Made by a program: the position numbers and the translations under genes. From NCBI GenBank assembly GCA_004299705.1, contig SCQS01000034.1:113677-177676 (forward strand): a DNA stretch of 64,000 bases, given 5' to 3'. Below the pieces are notes generated by a model. That model saw nothing but the letters and a program-made list of their open reading frames with translations, ran no database searches and was not told the DNA's origin. This stretch comes from Rhodanobacteraceae bacterium (lineage in GTDB: Bacteria; Pseudomonadota; Gammaproteobacteria; Xanthomonadales; Rhodanobacteraceae). This document shows, piece after piece, positions 37,054 to 46,863 of the stretch; positions within the stretch are counted from its first letter, which is position 1; each line of letters starts with the position of its first letter.

Positions 37054-38274
37054 TTACGGCCACAGCATCACGACGTCACCCGCGGCGAATTCGCGGGCGC
37101 CTTCCGGAAGCAGTGCCAACGCATCGGTTTCGGCAAGTCCGCGCAACATGCCGGATCCTTGCTTGGCGTGCGGCATCGCCCACTGCACGCCGGCATCATC
37201 GACGTGCAGACAGCAGCGCGCGAATTCGGCACGGGCATGGCGCTTGTGCACGGGCGCAGCCAAGCGTGCGCGTGGCGGTTTCGGCACAGTCGTGACGCCC
37301 AGCATGGAACGGGCGGCGAAGCGCACGAACACCCGGAAGGTCACCGCCGAGGCCACCGGATTCCCCGGCAGGCCGAAGTACAGGCAGGCACCGATCTGGC
37401 CGAACAGCGTCGGCATGCCGGGTTTCAGTCGAACCTTGTGGAAGCGGGTTTCGCCAATCGTCTGCAATACACGCGGCAGGTGATCGGCCTCGCCGGCCGA
37501 CACGCCGCCGCTGCTGACGATGATGTCGGCCTCGGCGGCGGCTTCCAGCAACGCCACACGCAAGGCATCCGGGTCATCGCGCACGCAACGTTGCAGCGTG
37601 ACCCGCATGCCTGAGTCGCGCGCCAGCGCAGCCAGCATCACGGCGTTGGATTCGTGGATCTGGCCGAAGCCGAGTGGCGTTCCCGCCGGAACCAGTTCGT
37701 TGCCGGTGGCGATCACCGCGATGCGTGGCGCTCTGCGCGCCTGGATTTGCGCGATGCCAAATGCGGAAACGACCGCGAGCTGCGCCGCGCCCAAAGGCGT
37801 ACCGGCCATCAACGCCAAATCGCCTTCGGCGTAATCTTCGCCAGCCCGGCGCACGTTGGTGCCGGCCTTCTCGCCCAACTTGACGACCACGCGTGTTCCA
37901 TCGACCACAACGTTTTCCTTGATCACTACCGTGTCGGTGCCGGGTGGCATGGGCGCGCCGGTGGTGATGCGCACGCACTGCCCCGGTTCGACAGCAGGCG
38001 CAGCGGTTGCGCCTGCGAAAACATCGCCGATCAGTTCGAAGGCACGTTCGCCGTCGGTGGGCAGGTTGGCGCCACGCAGCGCGAAGCCGTCCATCGCGGA
38101 ATTGGCAAATGGCGGCAGCGGGTGCGGCGCGTGCACGTCCTCGGCCAGTACGCGGCCTTGTGCCTCGGCCAGTGCGGACGCTTCCGGCGGCAGGCGATGC
38201 TGCGCCGCGCATGCGGCAACGATTTCCAGTGCCTGTTCGAGTCCGATGCGGGTCGGGTAGCCGGAATCAGTCAT
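37054..38274 (-). CDS. moeA: Molybdopterin molybdenumtransferase
   Basis: A 406-residue enzyme that inserts molybdate into adenylylated molybdopterin. Conserved blocks are PPFANSAMDGFAL (near residue 53), ITTGAPMPPGTDTVV (near 102), the AGEDY motif, IATGNELV (near 188), SSGGVSAGEADH and GLPGNPVA. The start MTDSGYPTRIGLEQAL at 38274 overlaps mobA by 8 bp, so the two are coupled. It is cytoplasmic. Confidence 0.94.
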   Translation of the reverse strand: MTDSGYPTRIGLEQALEIVAACAAQHRLPPEASALAEAQGRVLAEDVHAPHPLPPFANSAMDGFALRGANLPTDGERAFELIGDVFAGATAAPAVEPGQCVRITTGAPMPPGTDTVVIKENVVVDGTRVVVKLGEKAGTNVRRAGEDYAEGDLALMAGTPLGAAQLAVVSAFGIAQIQARRAPRIAVIATGNELVPAGTPLGFGQIHESNAVMLAALARDSGMRVTLQRCVRDDPDALRVALLEAAAEADIIVSSGGVSAGEADHLPRVLQTIGETRFHKVRLKPGMPTLFGQIGACLYFGLPGNPVASAVTFRVFVRFAARSMLGVTTVPKPPRARLAAPVHKRHARAEFARCCLHVDDAGVQWAMPHAKQGSGMLRGLAETDALALLPEGAREFAAGDVVMLWP

Positions 38275-38893
38275 GCGTGCGTTCGTAGTCGCGGAAGTCT
38301 TCAAGCGTATTGAGATTATGGAACGCGTCGACGCCATCGCCGAAATCGACAGCGATTGCGTTCAAGCTGGTGTGCCAGCGCCACGGCGAACCGTGTTCGC
38401 GCAGCGCGGCTTGCGCCGATTGCTTCCACGTCAGCGGGCCACCCCCGATCCGGTACAACGCGAACAGCGGTTGCGGTTTGCCTGCAATGCGAGCGTACGC
38501 GCAGCGGGTGGCGTCACGCGCCGCCAAGGCCGCATGCAAGCGCGCGGCCAGGTCACGAGGTGCGTCGGGACAATCGATCGACACCGTCAGCAACCAGCGC
38601 GGCAATGCGTGCCGATTGGCATCGAGGAATCCGAATGCCGCGATCAGTCCGGCCAGCGGGCCGGCGTGGCCAAGCGCCTCGTCATGGATGGTTGGCGCAT
38701 ACGAGGCGTAACGGTCGAGATTGCGGTTGGCGACGATCAGCACGCGCTCACATTGCGTGCGCAAGTGATCCAGCACATGTTCGACCATTGGACGCCCCGA
38801 CAATGGCAGCAAACCCTTGTCTTCGCCGCCGACACGCGTGCCCGCTCCACCCGCGAGCGCAAGACCTAGAACGCCATCAACGCCCGCGCACAT
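38267..38893 (-). CDS. mobA: Molybdenum cofactor guanylyltransferase
   Basis: A 208-residue nucleotidyltransferase that converts Mo-molybdopterin to the guanine dinucleotide form. The N-terminal signature LALAGGAGTRVGGEDKGLL (from residue 10) holds the GTP site. The order der-mobA-moeA, with 17-bp and 8-bp overlaps, indicates one transcript. Presence of mobA implies DMSO-reductase-type molybdoenzymes elsewhere in the genome. Confidence 0.9.
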   Translation of the reverse strand: MCAGVDGVLGLALAGGAGTRVGGEDKGLLPLSGRPMVEHVLDHLRTQCERVLIVANRNLDRYASYAPTIHDEALGHAGPLAGLIAAFGFLDANRHALPRWLLTVSIDCPDAPRDLAARLHAALAARDATRCAYARIAGKPQPLFALYRIGGGPLTWKQSAQAALREHGSPWRWHTSLNAIAVDFGDGVDAFHNLNTLEDFRDYERTHD

Positions 38894-40277
38894 GGCGAAG
38901 CATCCGCCGGCGCTTGCGTTGCTGGCTATCGGTCAACACGTTGCGCTTGCCCGCGTAGGGATTCTCGCCCTCGCGGAATTCGATGCGGATCGGGGTGCCT
39001 TCCAGCTTGTAGCGCTTGCGGAAGAAGTTCTCGAGGTAACGACGGTAGCTGTCGGCGATGTGTTTGGTGCGCGTGCCGTGGATCACGATGGTCGGCGGGT
39101 TCTCGCCGCCCGGATGCGCGAAGCGCAACTTGGGCGAATGCCCGCGCACCAGCGGCGGCTGGTGCGCCGCGACGGCTTTCTCAAGCGAACGCGTGAGATC
39201 CGAGGTGCCGAGCTTGCGCGACGCCGCGGTGCCCGCGCTATCGATCGCACGCATCAACTCGCGCAACCCGGACCCGTGCTTCGCCGACAGGAACACGATC
39301 TTCGCCCACGCCACGAAATCCAGCTTGCGTTCCAACCCGGCCTTGCAGCGCTCGCGGTCGTATTGTTCGAGGCCGTCCCACTTGTTGGCGACGATCACCA
39401 GCGCACGACCGGCTTCCAGTACCTGGCCGATCAGCGCCAGATCCTGGTCGGTGACGCCCTCGCCCGCATCCAGCATCACCGCCGCGACCTGGGCCGCGGC
39501 GATGGATTGCAGGGTCTTGATGACACTGAACTTCTCCAGCGCGTCGTCGACGCGGCCGCGTCGACGCACGCCGGCAGTGTCGATCAGGACGTATTGCCTG
39601 CCGTCGCGCTCCAGCGGTACGTGGATCGAGTCGCGGGTGGTGCCGGCGATGTCGGAAACCACCACGCGTTCCTCGCCCAGCAGGCGGTTGACCAGCGTGG
39701 ACTTGCCCACGTTGGGACGGCCGACGATCGCGACCCGGATTCCTGCCGCGTCGTCGTCTTCCGTCAACGCATCGGCCTCCGCGTCGGGTGGCAGCAAGGG
39801 TTGCGTCGCGGCCAGCAGGGCGTCGAGCCCGCGTGCGTGCGCGGCGGCGATCGCGAACGTCGCGGCGACGCCGAGCGTCGCGAATTCGGCCAGCGCGGCC
39901 TGGGCATCGATGCCATCGGTCTTGTTGACGGCCAGCAAAACGGGTTTGCCTGCACGCCGCAGGCGATCGAGAATCGCACGGTCCTGCGGCAGCAAACCTT
40001 CGCGCGCATCGACCAGCAACACGCAGGCGCAGGCTTCGTCGATAGCGAGCTGCACCTGTTTCTCGGTCAGCTCGTCGATGTCGATGCGCTCGCCGGACAG
40101 CCCGCCGGTATCGACCAGCACGAACGGGCGCGCACCCAGCCGGCACACGCCGTAATGACGGTCGCGGGTGACGCCGGGCAGGTCCGCGACCAGCGCGTCG
40201 CGCGTCCGGGTCAACGCGTTGAACAACGTGGACTTGCCTACGTTGGGGCGGCCGACGATAGCAACGACAGGCAACAT
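38877..40277 (-). CDS. der: Ribosome-assembly GTPase Der
   Basis: A 466-residue GTPase with the double G-domain layout unique to Der: GRPNVGKST near residue 9, with NKTD near 117, and a second GRPNVGKST near 184, with NKWD near 297. A C-terminal KH-like domain ends in an arginine/lysine-rich tail. It acts in late 50S subunit assembly. It lies downstream of bamB as in other gammaproteobacteria, but with a 247-bp repeat-filled gap between them. Confidence 0.96.
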   Translation of the reverse strand: MLPVVAIVGRPNVGKSTLFNALTRTRDALVADLPGVTRDRHYGVCRLGARPFVLVDTGGLSGERIDIDELTEKQVQLAIDEACACVLLVDAREGLLPQDRAILDRLRRAGKPVLLAVNKTDGIDAQAALAEFATLGVAATFAIAAAHARGLDALLAATQPLLPPDAEADALTEDDDAAGIRVAIVGRPNVGKSTLVNRLLGEERVVVSDIAGTTRDSIHVPLERDGRQYVLIDTAGVRRRGRVDDALEKFSVIKTLQSIAAAQVAAVMLDAGEGVTDQDLALIGQVLEAGRALVIVANKWDGLEQYDRERCKAGLERKLDFVAWAKIVFLSAKHGSGLRELMRAIDSAGTAASRKLGTSDLTRSLEKAVAAHQPPLVRGHSPKLRFAHPGGENPPTIVIHGTRTKHIADSYRRYLENFFRKRYKLEGTPIRIEFREGENPYAGKRNVLTDSQQRKRRRMLRHVRGR

Positions 40278-40319
40278 GGGATTCGGATTTCCAGACCGTG
40301 GCTTTCAGCCGCCATCAAA

Positions 40320-40512
40320 GATGAAACCACGGATCTGCACGGATGGACACGGACCAGAAGCAGAGAAAACATTTGACGCGGATCAACGCGGAAGGACACG
40401 GATAAAGCTTTATCTGATTTCCATCAACGCACCTGCTCTATCCGCGCTTGTCCGCTTTTATCCGCGTCAAAAAAGCTTCTGCTCTATCCGAGTCCATCCG
40501 TGTTGATCCGTG
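40320..40512. repeat. Long palindromic element, family B variant, between der and bamB
   Basis: Arrays of ACGCGGAT(C/A)AACGCGGA and the complementary TATCCGCG(T/C)T(T/G)GTCCG units form two nested imperfect hairpins across the gap, centred near 40415, for example CACGGATAAAGCTTTATC followed by TTTTATCCGCGTCAAAAAAG. Confidence 0.65.
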
Positions 40513-40524
40513 GCAGAAAAAGCC

Positions 40525-41745
40525 TCACCCCGAGATGCGATACGCCGCCACGTGTCCCTTCACGTCCTCGACGTAAACCGTGTCGCCGTTCACCACCGGA
40601 CGACCGCGGATCGCATCCCTGGACAAGCGCACGCGCGCCGCCAGCTTGCCGTTGGACAGATCGAGCCAGTGCACGTAACCCTCGACGCCGCCGACCACCG
40701 CGTATTTACCCTGGATTACGGGCGCGGTCAGCCAGTGGTATTCCAGCGCATCCTGCTTCCACAGGTCGCCGCCACCGTCCTTCGAAAAGGCCCACACCAG
40801 CGAATTGGAATCCACGCCAACCAGCTCGTTGCCGGCCACGCCGACTCCGACGTAACTGGAGAACGGGCGATTCCACAGCAGTTGTCCCTGCGCCGCATTG
40901 ATCGCGGCCAGCTCGCCGTGGTAGGCCGTGGCATACAGCGTGTCCCCATCGAGTTGCAGGGTGTCGTCCGCGTCGTTCAACTTCTGGATGTCGGTGCGCC
41001 CGAGGCCCTTGGTGATCGCTAGCTGCCACTGGATTGCGCCGGTGTCACCGCGCATCGAAACAATGTTGCCATCGTCGCTGCCGAACATCACCACGCCATG
41101 CGCGGCCAGCAAGGGGCCGTTGCCGCGCAGGCTGAGCAGCGGCACGTTGGCCTGATCGTTGACCCATTTGCGTGCACCGGTATTGGCGTCGAACGCGTAC
41201 ACGGCGCCCGAGTTGGTGCGCGCGTAAACCGTGCCGGCGTCGATTGCGGGCGGCGAGATCACCTCGTCATCAACGGTGGCGCTCCACAGGCGTTTGCCGG
41301 TGGTCGCGTCGTAGCCGTAAACGTGGCCATCCAGCGTGCCAACCACCAGCAGGTTGCCGGAAACCGTCGGGCCACCCGCGTAACGCGCGTCGGGGCCGGG
41401 CTTCTTGCGCTTGAAAGGCCAGATGCCATCGCCCACTCGGGTCGATTGTTCCCAGATTTCCTTGCCGGTCGCGGCGTCCAGCGCTTCGAGCTTGCCGTCG
41501 GTGCTGATCAGGTAGAGCTTGCCGTCCGCATACGTGGGCTCAAGCCGCACGCCCGAGCGGCCGGCGCCGTCGCCGATCCGCGTGGACCAGACTTTCTGAA
41601 CCTGCAGCGTGGGCGTGAATTCAACCAACGGCTTCGGCGGCTGAATGTTTTCACCGCGGTTGAACAGCTTGCTCCACAAGCCACAACCCGAGAGTGCGAC
41701 CGTCGCGGCCAACAGCGGCAACAACAGAAAATGACGACGCTTCAT
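40525..41745 (-). CDS. bamB: Outer-membrane assembly lipoprotein BamB
   Basis: A 406-residue lipoprotein of the BAM complex. The signal ends in the lipobox LSGC (Cys21), and the rest is an eight-bladed propeller of PQQ-type repeats (LEALDAATGKEIWEQS, VYGYDATTGKRLWSA, VYAFDANTGARKW). It helps BamA insert beta-barrel proteins such as the TonB receptor in this window. It overlaps yfgM by 4 bp, so the two are translationally coupled. Confidence 0.94.
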   Translation of the reverse strand: MKRRHFLLLPLLAATVALSGCGLWSKLFNRGENIQPPKPLVEFTPTLQVQKVWSTRIGDGAGRSGVRLEPTYADGKLYLISTDGKLEALDAATGKEIWEQSTRVGDGIWPFKRKKPGPDARYAGGPTVSGNLLVVGTLDGHVYGYDATTGKRLWSATVDDEVISPPAIDAGTVYARTNSGAVYAFDANTGARKWVNDQANVPLLSLRGNGPLLAAHGVVMFGSDDGNIVSMRGDTGAIQWQLAITKGLGRTDIQKLNDADDTLQLDGDTLYATAYHGELAAINAAQGQLLWNRPFSSYVGVGVAGNELVGVDSNSLVWAFSKDGGGDLWKQDALEYHWLTAPVIQGKYAVVGGVEGYVHWLDLSNGKLAARVRLSRDAIRGRPVVNGDTVYVEDVKGHVAAYRISG

Positions 41746-42407
41746 TTGGCCTGCTTCCCGGTAGGCGCAGCCTGGGGCTGCGTGAGGTTGTCCAGTTTCA
41801 TCTGTACGGAATTGCGCGACGGTGCACCCTTGTCGAGCTTGGCCAACGCGTCCTGATAGGCCGTGCGGGCGGCGTCGGTCTTCCCGAGTTTGAGCAGCGC
41901 GTCACCTTGAAGTTCCGCGGCGATTCCCGAGTAATCACCCGCCGGAATCTTCTGCAATGTATCCAGGGCTTGCTGTGCTTGGTCCTGGGCCAGCAGTACC
42001 CGCGCCAGGCGCAGGGAAAAAAGCGCCTGCAAAGCTGGCTGGCTGCTGTGGGATGCGGCCCACTCGAGGTTCCGCGCGGCGGGTTTCAGATCATTCTTGC
42101 CGACTTCGTATTCCGCCACCGCGGCGCTACCGAAGGCCGCGTACGGCGATTTGGCGTAGTTCTTCTGCAGATCGCCGAGCGCCGCCAACATCGCTTGCTT
42201 GTCGCCGCCCTGCGTGGCGTTCTGCACCACCGCGAACTGCGATGCCGCCTGCATCTCGACCGCGGTCTTGTGGGCCTGCCAATGCCGCCAGCCGAATATC
42301 AGCACCAGTGCGAGCACCACGCCGACGGCGACGGCAATGCCGTTTTCCTTGATCCACTTGCGGACCTGCTCGCCCTGCTCGTATTCGTCGTAATCTTCGA
42401 ATGCCAT
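41742..42407 (-). CDS. YfgM-like tetratricopeptide membrane protein
   Basis: A 221-residue protein of the YfgM/UPF0070 family. A cytoplasmic N-terminus (DYDEYEQGEQVRKWIKENG) is followed by one membrane helix (about 24-42) and a periplasmic TPR-like domain (about 50-205). In E. coli YfgM associates with the Sec translocon and the chaperone PpiD. It precedes bamB as usual, but hisS and ispG, which often lie upstream in other gammaproteobacteria, are not here. Confidence 0.88.
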   Translation of the reverse strand: MAFEDYDEYEQGEQVRKWIKENGIAVAVGVVLALVLIFGWRHWQAHKTAVEMQAASQFAVVQNATQGGDKQAMLAALGDLQKNYAKSPYAAFGSAAVAEYEVGKNDLKPAARNLEWAASHSSQPALQALFSLRLARVLLAQDQAQQALDTLQKIPAGDYSGIAAELQGDALLKLGKTDAARTAYQDALAKLDKGAPSRNSVQMKLDNLTQPQAAPTGKQAK

Positions 42408-42479
42408 TGCTCACCTACGTGCACGCTGGTTTCCACGCTTGGAGACTCCTGCGCGGAAACATGCAAGCATACAAGAGAA

Positions 42480-43457
42480 TCAGTTGTTTTCGCTGACGCC
42501 GGATGACCCGAACACGTCGAAGTGGGCGACATTGGCGCGCTGGAAGGCCGCCAGCGAAATCGGCTTGCCGTCCTGGGTCGCGCTCACGGCCCCGGTGTTG
42601 CCCAGTGTCACGTGCAATTCCCCGGCCGAATGCCAACTGCGTGAATCGCCTGCGTGCAGCATGCCTGAATCGATCTTGTTGCCGTCGGCGTCCGTGATCT
42701 CGAACCAGCAGTCCCCGCTGGCGGCAAGGGTCAGGGTGTGCTGACCGGCAGCGGCGGCGACGGTGGACGCGGCTGCCGGCATGGCGTCAGTCGCCGTTTC
42801 GGGCTGGCTTTGGTCATTCAGCCCGATCGCCGAGAACGGTGTCATGGATGCCTTGAACGGTGTTGCGTCGGGCGAAGGCACAGGTGCGATCGCATGCGTG
42901 GCCGTGGCGCTCGCGGGTGGCGCTTGCGTCGAAACCGCCGGCTGGTCGAGTGATACCACCCGCGGGGTCGGCCGCTGCAGGCCGCCGCGCAAGCCAAGCA
43001 AAACCAGTGGCACGGCGATGGTCGCGGTCAGGATGATGTAGGTGGCGGCGGTGCCGTAGCGCTGCAGCAGCCAGCGTGTCTGCGAGGTGCGCGCGACCGA
43101 TACCAGCGCCGGCTGTTCGGACGGGGCGACGGCGCGCAGCGCCTCGTCGCAACTGCCGGGCGGCAACCCGAGGAACTTCGCGTAGCCCTTCAACACGCCG
43201 CGCATGAACACGTAGTGTTCAGCGGCCCCGAAATCGTTGGCTTCGAGCTTTCCCAGCACCTTGATCGGCAGGCGCAGCTCGCGTCCGCAATCGGCCAGCG
43301 AAAGCGACCGGGCCTCACGCGCCCCGCGCAGGCGTTCGCCGATCGATGCGCCAGGTGCTTGCCCTGCATCGTTGGATGGTGGCGGGGTCGCTGTTGAAGC
43401 TTCCTGCCCGGCGTCCGGGTGGGTGAACAGATCCTCGCCTTCCTGATGATCAATCAT
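42480..43457 (-). CDS. rodZ: RodZ-like cytoskeletal/helix-turn-helix membrane protein
   Basis: A 325-residue single-pass membrane protein. The cytoplasmic HTH_25 domain (about 38-105: GERLRGAREARSLSLADCGRELRLPIKVLGKLE) is followed by a membrane helix (about 135-156), a Pro/Ala/Thr-rich periplasmic linker and a C-terminal DUF4115 domain (about 245-310: CWFEITDADGNKIDSGML). RodZ connects MreB to the cell-wall machinery. It overlaps pilW by 8 bp. Confidence 0.9.
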   Translation of the reverse strand: MIDHQEGEDLFTHPDAGQEASTATPPPSNDAGQAPGASIGERLRGAREARSLSLADCGRELRLPIKVLGKLEANDFGAAEHYVFMRGVLKGYAKFLGLPPGSCDEALRAVAPSEQPALVSVARTSQTRWLLQRYGTAATYIILTATIAVPLVLLGLRGGLQRPTPRVVSLDQPAVSTQAPPASATATHAIAPVPSPDATPFKASMTPFSAIGLNDQSQPETATDAMPAAASTVAAAAGQHTLTLAASGDCWFEITDADGNKIDSGMLHAGDSRSWHSAGELHVTLGNTGAVSATQDGKPISLAAFQRANVAHFDVFGSSGVSENN

Positions 43458-44262
43458 GGTTGGGGCCGTTCAACGACTGCGCCTGCGTGGAATTCGGAAA
43501 CTGATCCTGCAGGCGGTTGGAATAATTGGTGGCCGTTTCCTTGTCACCAAGACGGGTTGCGATCCGGTAGCCGAGCAACAGCGATTGGGGCGTGGCCTGC
43601 CCGGAAGATTCGAAGCGCTGCATGTAGCCGCGCGCGGCGAAAGCCTTGTCCTGATCCAGGTCCGACTGCGCCATGGCCAGCAGCGCCGGGCCGTAGTCCG
43701 GCTGAGCCTCCAGCGCCTTGTGCAGGTAGGACGCGGCGCCGGCGTAATCCTTGAATCGCAGCAAGCACATGCCGGCGTTGGCATTGGCGACGGCGGGCGT
43801 CTTGTAGAACGGGTCGGTCAGGGCGCGCTGGAAGTGCTGCATGGCTTCCTGGCGCTTGCCCTGCTCGCACAGGAACCTGCCGTAGTTGTTGTTGGTATCG
43901 CCGTTGGAGGGATCCAGCGCAACCGCCTTGCGGAACTCGTTGTCGGCGTCCTGCAGGCGGTTGATGCGCCAATCCAGGATCGCCAGCATGGTGTGCGCCG
44001 GGATGTACTTGTCGTCGAAGCCCAGCGCCTTGTGCAACGCGTCCTCGGCCTCCTTCAAATGATCCTGCCCCATGTAGGCGGCGGCGAGCTGGGTATGCGT
44101 CTGCGCGGCGGCCTGCTTGTCTTCCTGGGTGGTATCGTGCGGCGCCGTCTTCAGGTTGCTCATCGGCGTCGGGTACTTGATGATGCCGGGTGTCTGCTTG
44201 CAAGCCGCAAGCGCGAACGCGAGCCCCATCACCGCCAACACGCAATACGTCTTATGCCGCAT
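43450..44262 (-). CDS. pilW: Type IV pilus biogenesis lipoprotein PilF/PilW (TPR)
   Basis: A 270-residue lipoprotein (lipobox LAAC, Cys21) made of six or so TPR units from about residue 55 ([24 protein letters not shown]). PilF-type pilotins bring the PilQ secretin to the outer membrane. It lies between rlmN and rodZ with overlaps of 11 and 8 bp, the standard position for this gene. Its presence implies a type IV pilus. Confidence 0.9.
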   Translation of the reverse strand: MRHKTYCVLAVMGLAFALAACKQTPGIIKYPTPMSNLKTAPHDTTQEDKQAAAQTHTQLAAAYMGQDHLKEAEDALHKALGFDDKYIPAHTMLAILDWRINRLQDADNEFRKAVALDPSNGDTNNNYGRFLCEQGKRQEAMQHFQRALTDPFYKTPAVANANAGMCLLRFKDYAGAASYLHKALEAQPDYGPALLAMAQSDLDQDKAFAARGYMQRFESSGQATPQSLLLGYRIATRLGDKETATNYSNRLQDQFPNSTQAQSLNGPNHD

Positions 44263-45379
44263 CGGCTTGCACCTCGGTACGGGCCGCTTCGATGCGGCGC
44301 TGGAATTCGGTATGGCGACGGGTGCGATCCGCCACCTTGCCTTTCAATTGCCCGCAGGCGGCGTCGATGTCCTCGCCACGGGTGCGGCGCACCATCGTCT
44401 GCACGCCAGCGTTCAACAGGATGGTCTGGAAGTCGCGGATCACTGCCTCGTCCGAACGCTCGTACTGGGTGCCGGGGAAAGGATTGAACGGAATCAGGTT
44501 CACCTTGGCCGGCAGCCGGTGCATCAGCTTGGCCAGTTGCTTTGCGAGCGCCGGCGTGTCGTTGACGCCTTTCATCAAGGTGTATTCGAAGGTGATGGTC
44601 GCGCGCGGGCGGCGCGCGGCGTAACGCGCACACGCATCCAGCAATTCGGCGATGCCCCAGCGCTTGTTGAGCGGCACCAATTGTGTGCGCAGCTCGTCGT
44701 TGGGGGCGTGCAGCGACACCGCCAGCGAAACGTCGGCGACTTCGCCCAGCTTGTCGATCATCGGCACCACGCCGGCGGTCGACAGCGTGACCCGCTTGGA
44801 GGCCAGCCCGAAACCCAGGTCGTCGCGCATCAGGCCCATGGCCTTGACGACATTGTCGAAGTTCAGCAGCGGCTCGCCCATGCCCATCATCACCACGTTG
44901 GTGATGCGGCGTTCCTGGTGGGTGATGTTGCCGAGTTGCTTGGCGGCGTGCCACACCTGCCCGATGATCTCGGACGTCGCGAGGTTGCGGTTGAAGCCCT
45001 GGGTGCCGGTGGAGCAGAACCGGCAATTCAGGCCGCAGCCGATCTGCGAGGAGACGCACAGGGTGCCGCGCGTGGGCTCGGGGATGTACACGGTTTCGAC
45101 CGCGTTGCCCGCGTCCATGCCCAGCAGCCATTTGCGGGCACCGTCGCTGGAAGCCTTGTCCAGCAAGGCTTTCGGCGGTGCGACCACTGCGACTTCGGGA
45201 AGCTTTTCGCGCAGGGATTTGCCGAGATCAGTCATCACCCCGAAATCACTTTCGAGACGGTGATAGATCCATTTCATCACCTGGTCGGCGCGATACGGCT
45301 TCTCGCCAAGATCAGCGAAGAAGGCGCGCAGTCCATCGCGGTCGAACTCCAGCAGATTGGCACGGGCCATGTCGGCCAT
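44252..45379 (-). CDS. rlmN: 23S rRNA/tRNA adenine-C2 methyltransferase RlmN
   Basis: A 375-residue radical-SAM enzyme that methylates A2503 of 23S rRNA and A37 of some tRNAs. The iron-sulfur motif is CGLNCRFC (CxxxCxxC), with GMGEPLLN downstream and the C-terminal region [20 protein letters not shown] carrying the methyl-accepting cysteine. The ATG at 45379 is preferred because GGGGG lies 6 bp before it; the ATG at 45385 and earlier ones are less well placed. It follows ndk by 19 bp. Confidence 0.93.
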   Translation of the reverse strand: MADMARANLLEFDRDGLRAFFADLGEKPYRADQVMKWIYHRLESDFGVMTDLGKSLREKLPEVAVVAPPKALLDKASSDGARKWLLGMDAGNAVETVYIPEPTRGTLCVSSQIGCGLNCRFCSTGTQGFNRNLATSEIIGQVWHAAKQLGNITHQERRITNVVMMGMGEPLLNFDNVVKAMGLMRDDLGFGLASKRVTLSTAGVVPMIDKLGEVADVSLAVSLHAPNDELRTQLVPLNKRWGIAELLDACARYAARRPRATITFEYTLMKGVNDTPALAKQLAKLMHRLPAKVNLIPFNPFPGTQYERSDEAVIRDFQTILLNAGVQTMVRRTRGEDIDAACGQLKGKVADRTRRHTEFQRRIEAARTEVQADAA

Positions 45380-45398
45380 GTGCATCCCCCAAAAGCAA

Positions 45399-45827
45399 TC
45401 AGCCGCGAGGGCAGATTTCCGTCGCGGCGAAGAAGTAACCGATTTCGAAACGTGCGGTGTCGGGGCCGTCCGAGCCGTGCACCGCGTTCGCGTCGATGCT
45501 TTGTGCAAAATCCGCGCGAATGGTTCCCGGCGCGGCGTCCTTCGGGTTGGTGGCGCCCATCAATTCGCGGTTCTTGGCGATCGCGCCCTCGCCTTCCAGC
45601 ACCTGGATCATCACCGGGCCGGACACCATGAACTCGACCAGCGGCTTGAAGAACGGGCGTTCCTTGTGCACCGCGTAGAAACCTTCGGCCTCGCTGCGCG
45701 AAAGGTGTTTCATCTTCGACGCGATCACTTGCAGGCCGGCCTTCTCGAAACGGGCATAAATCCGCCCGATCACGTTCCTGGCGACGGCATCGGGCTTGAT
45801 GATGGAAAGGGTGCGCTCCAGCGCCAT
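45399..45827 (-). CDS. ndk: Nucleoside diphosphate kinase
   Basis: A 142-residue kinase that balances NTP pools using a phosphohistidine. The N-terminus [15 protein letters not shown], the RPFF segment and the active-site histidine in NAVHGSDG are all present. The length matches the family; the open frame continues upstream to 45911 but is not conserved. It is the first gene of the ndk-rlmN-pilW-rodZ series. Confidence 0.96.
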   Translation of the reverse strand: MALERTLSIIKPDAVARNVIGRIYARFEKAGLQVIASKMKHLSRSEAEGFYAVHKERPFFKPLVEFMVSGPVMIQVLEGEGAIAKNRELMGATNPKDAAPGTIRADFAQSIDANAVHGSDGPDTARFEIGYFFAATEICPRG

Positions 45828-46018
45828 GGATTCCTCGACTGATGGCAAAAAGATAAAAAGATGCGCACGAAGCCCGTCCGGGTTCGTGAGCATATCCTGA
45901 AAAACCCGCACAAAATGCGGAGTTAGCTCACAAAAGAGCGAAAGATTCTAGCCCATTACCCCCAGCTTGGCCATGCCGGGGGCTGAACGTTTGACCGCTG
46001 GCTGCGACGAGCCTAGAC

Positions 46019-46034
46019 TCAAACGATTGTTTGA
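46019..46034. promoter_or_regulatory. Palindromic operator for the TetR regulator
   Basis: TCAAACGATTGTTTGA has perfect 6-bp arms (TCAAAC/GTTTGA) around GATT and ends 13 bp before the TetR start. Its position suggests autoregulation. It resembles PsrA/FadR-type sites of beta-oxidation regulators in general form. Confidence 0.65.
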
Positions 46035-46047
46035 AACGCGAGCGGAC

Positions 46048-46668
46048 ATGCAGCAGAGCACGCAATTTTCCACGCGTCAGCGGATCCTGGGCGCCGCCGA
46101 GGAACTGTTCGCCGAACGCGGCTTCGCCGGCGCCTCGCTGCGCCAGGTGACCGCCGCAGCCAAGGTCAATCTCGCCGCGGTCAACTACCACTTCGGCTCC
46201 AAGGACAACCTGATCGAGGAAGTCTTCCGCCGCCGGCTCGACGAATTGAGCCACCGCCGGCTGGAACGTCTGGCCGCGCTCGAGGCCGCGGGCAACGCCA
46301 GTCTGGAAACGGTGCTCGACGCCTTCATCACGCCCGCACTGGAACTATCGCTGGATCGCAAAGGTGGCTCGGTGTTCATGCGCGTGCTGGCGCGTGCGTT
46401 CGCCGAGCACAACGGCAACCTGCGCACCTTCCTGTCCGACAACTACGGCTACGTGCTGAAGGATTTCGCGGCCGCATTTGCCCGGTTACTGCCGCAGCTC
46501 GACAAGGACGAGCTTTACTGGCGGCTCGACATCGCGGTCGGCGCGCTGACTTACGCGATGGCCGACTTCGGAATGATCCAGCGCCGCAGCGGCGAGTCGG
46601 AACGCACGCACCGCGAGCAGATGGCGAGGCACTTGATTCACTTTACGGCGGCGGGGTTGCGGGCTTAG
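46048..46668 (+). CDS. TetR-family regulator, probable beta-oxidation repressor
   Basis: A 206-residue TetR protein. The DNA-binding part (about residues 10-56: TRQRILGAAEELFAERGFAGASLRQVTAAAKVNLAAVNYHF) is followed by an all-helical ligand domain with a C-terminal region of the PsrA-like DUF1956/TetR_C type. The start ATG at 46048 lies just after a perfect palindrome. It precedes the fadB-like and thiolase genes on the same strand (195-bp gap), so acyl-CoA sensing and control of these genes is the likely role. This is inferred from position and family. Confidence 0.85.
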   Translation: MQQSTQFSTRQRILGAAEELFAERGFAGASLRQVTAAAKVNLAAVNYHFGSKDNLIEEVFRRRLDELSHRRLERLAALEAAGNASLETVLDAFITPALELSLDRKGGSVFMRVLARAFAEHNGNLRTFLSDNYGYVLKDFAAAFARLLPQLDKDELYWRLDIAVGALTYAMADFGMIQRRSGESERTHREQMARHLIHFTAAGLRA

Positions 46669-46692
46669 GAAGTTCCGCGCTGCTTGTTTTGT

Positions 46693-46795
46693 CGTCATTC
46701 CCGCGAAAGCGGGAATCCAGTGTCTTTCTCGCAACCGGCGACATGGACAAAGAAGCGCTGGATCCCGGATATCGCTCCGCGATTCCGGGATGACG
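46693..46795. repeat. REP-like palindromic element, family A
   Basis: The ends CGTCATTCCCGCG (from 46693) and CCGGGATGACG (to 46795) are complementary with few mismatches. Inner arms GGGAATCCAG and CTGGATCCC pair. It is related to the elements at 4507 and 10607 and lies in the TetR-fadB gap. Confidence 0.8.
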
Positions 46796-46863
46796 AGCAA
46801 AACCATGAGGCCACGCCGCACAATGATTCGTCACAAAATTCACTCATCGCTTCCGGAGCTTCC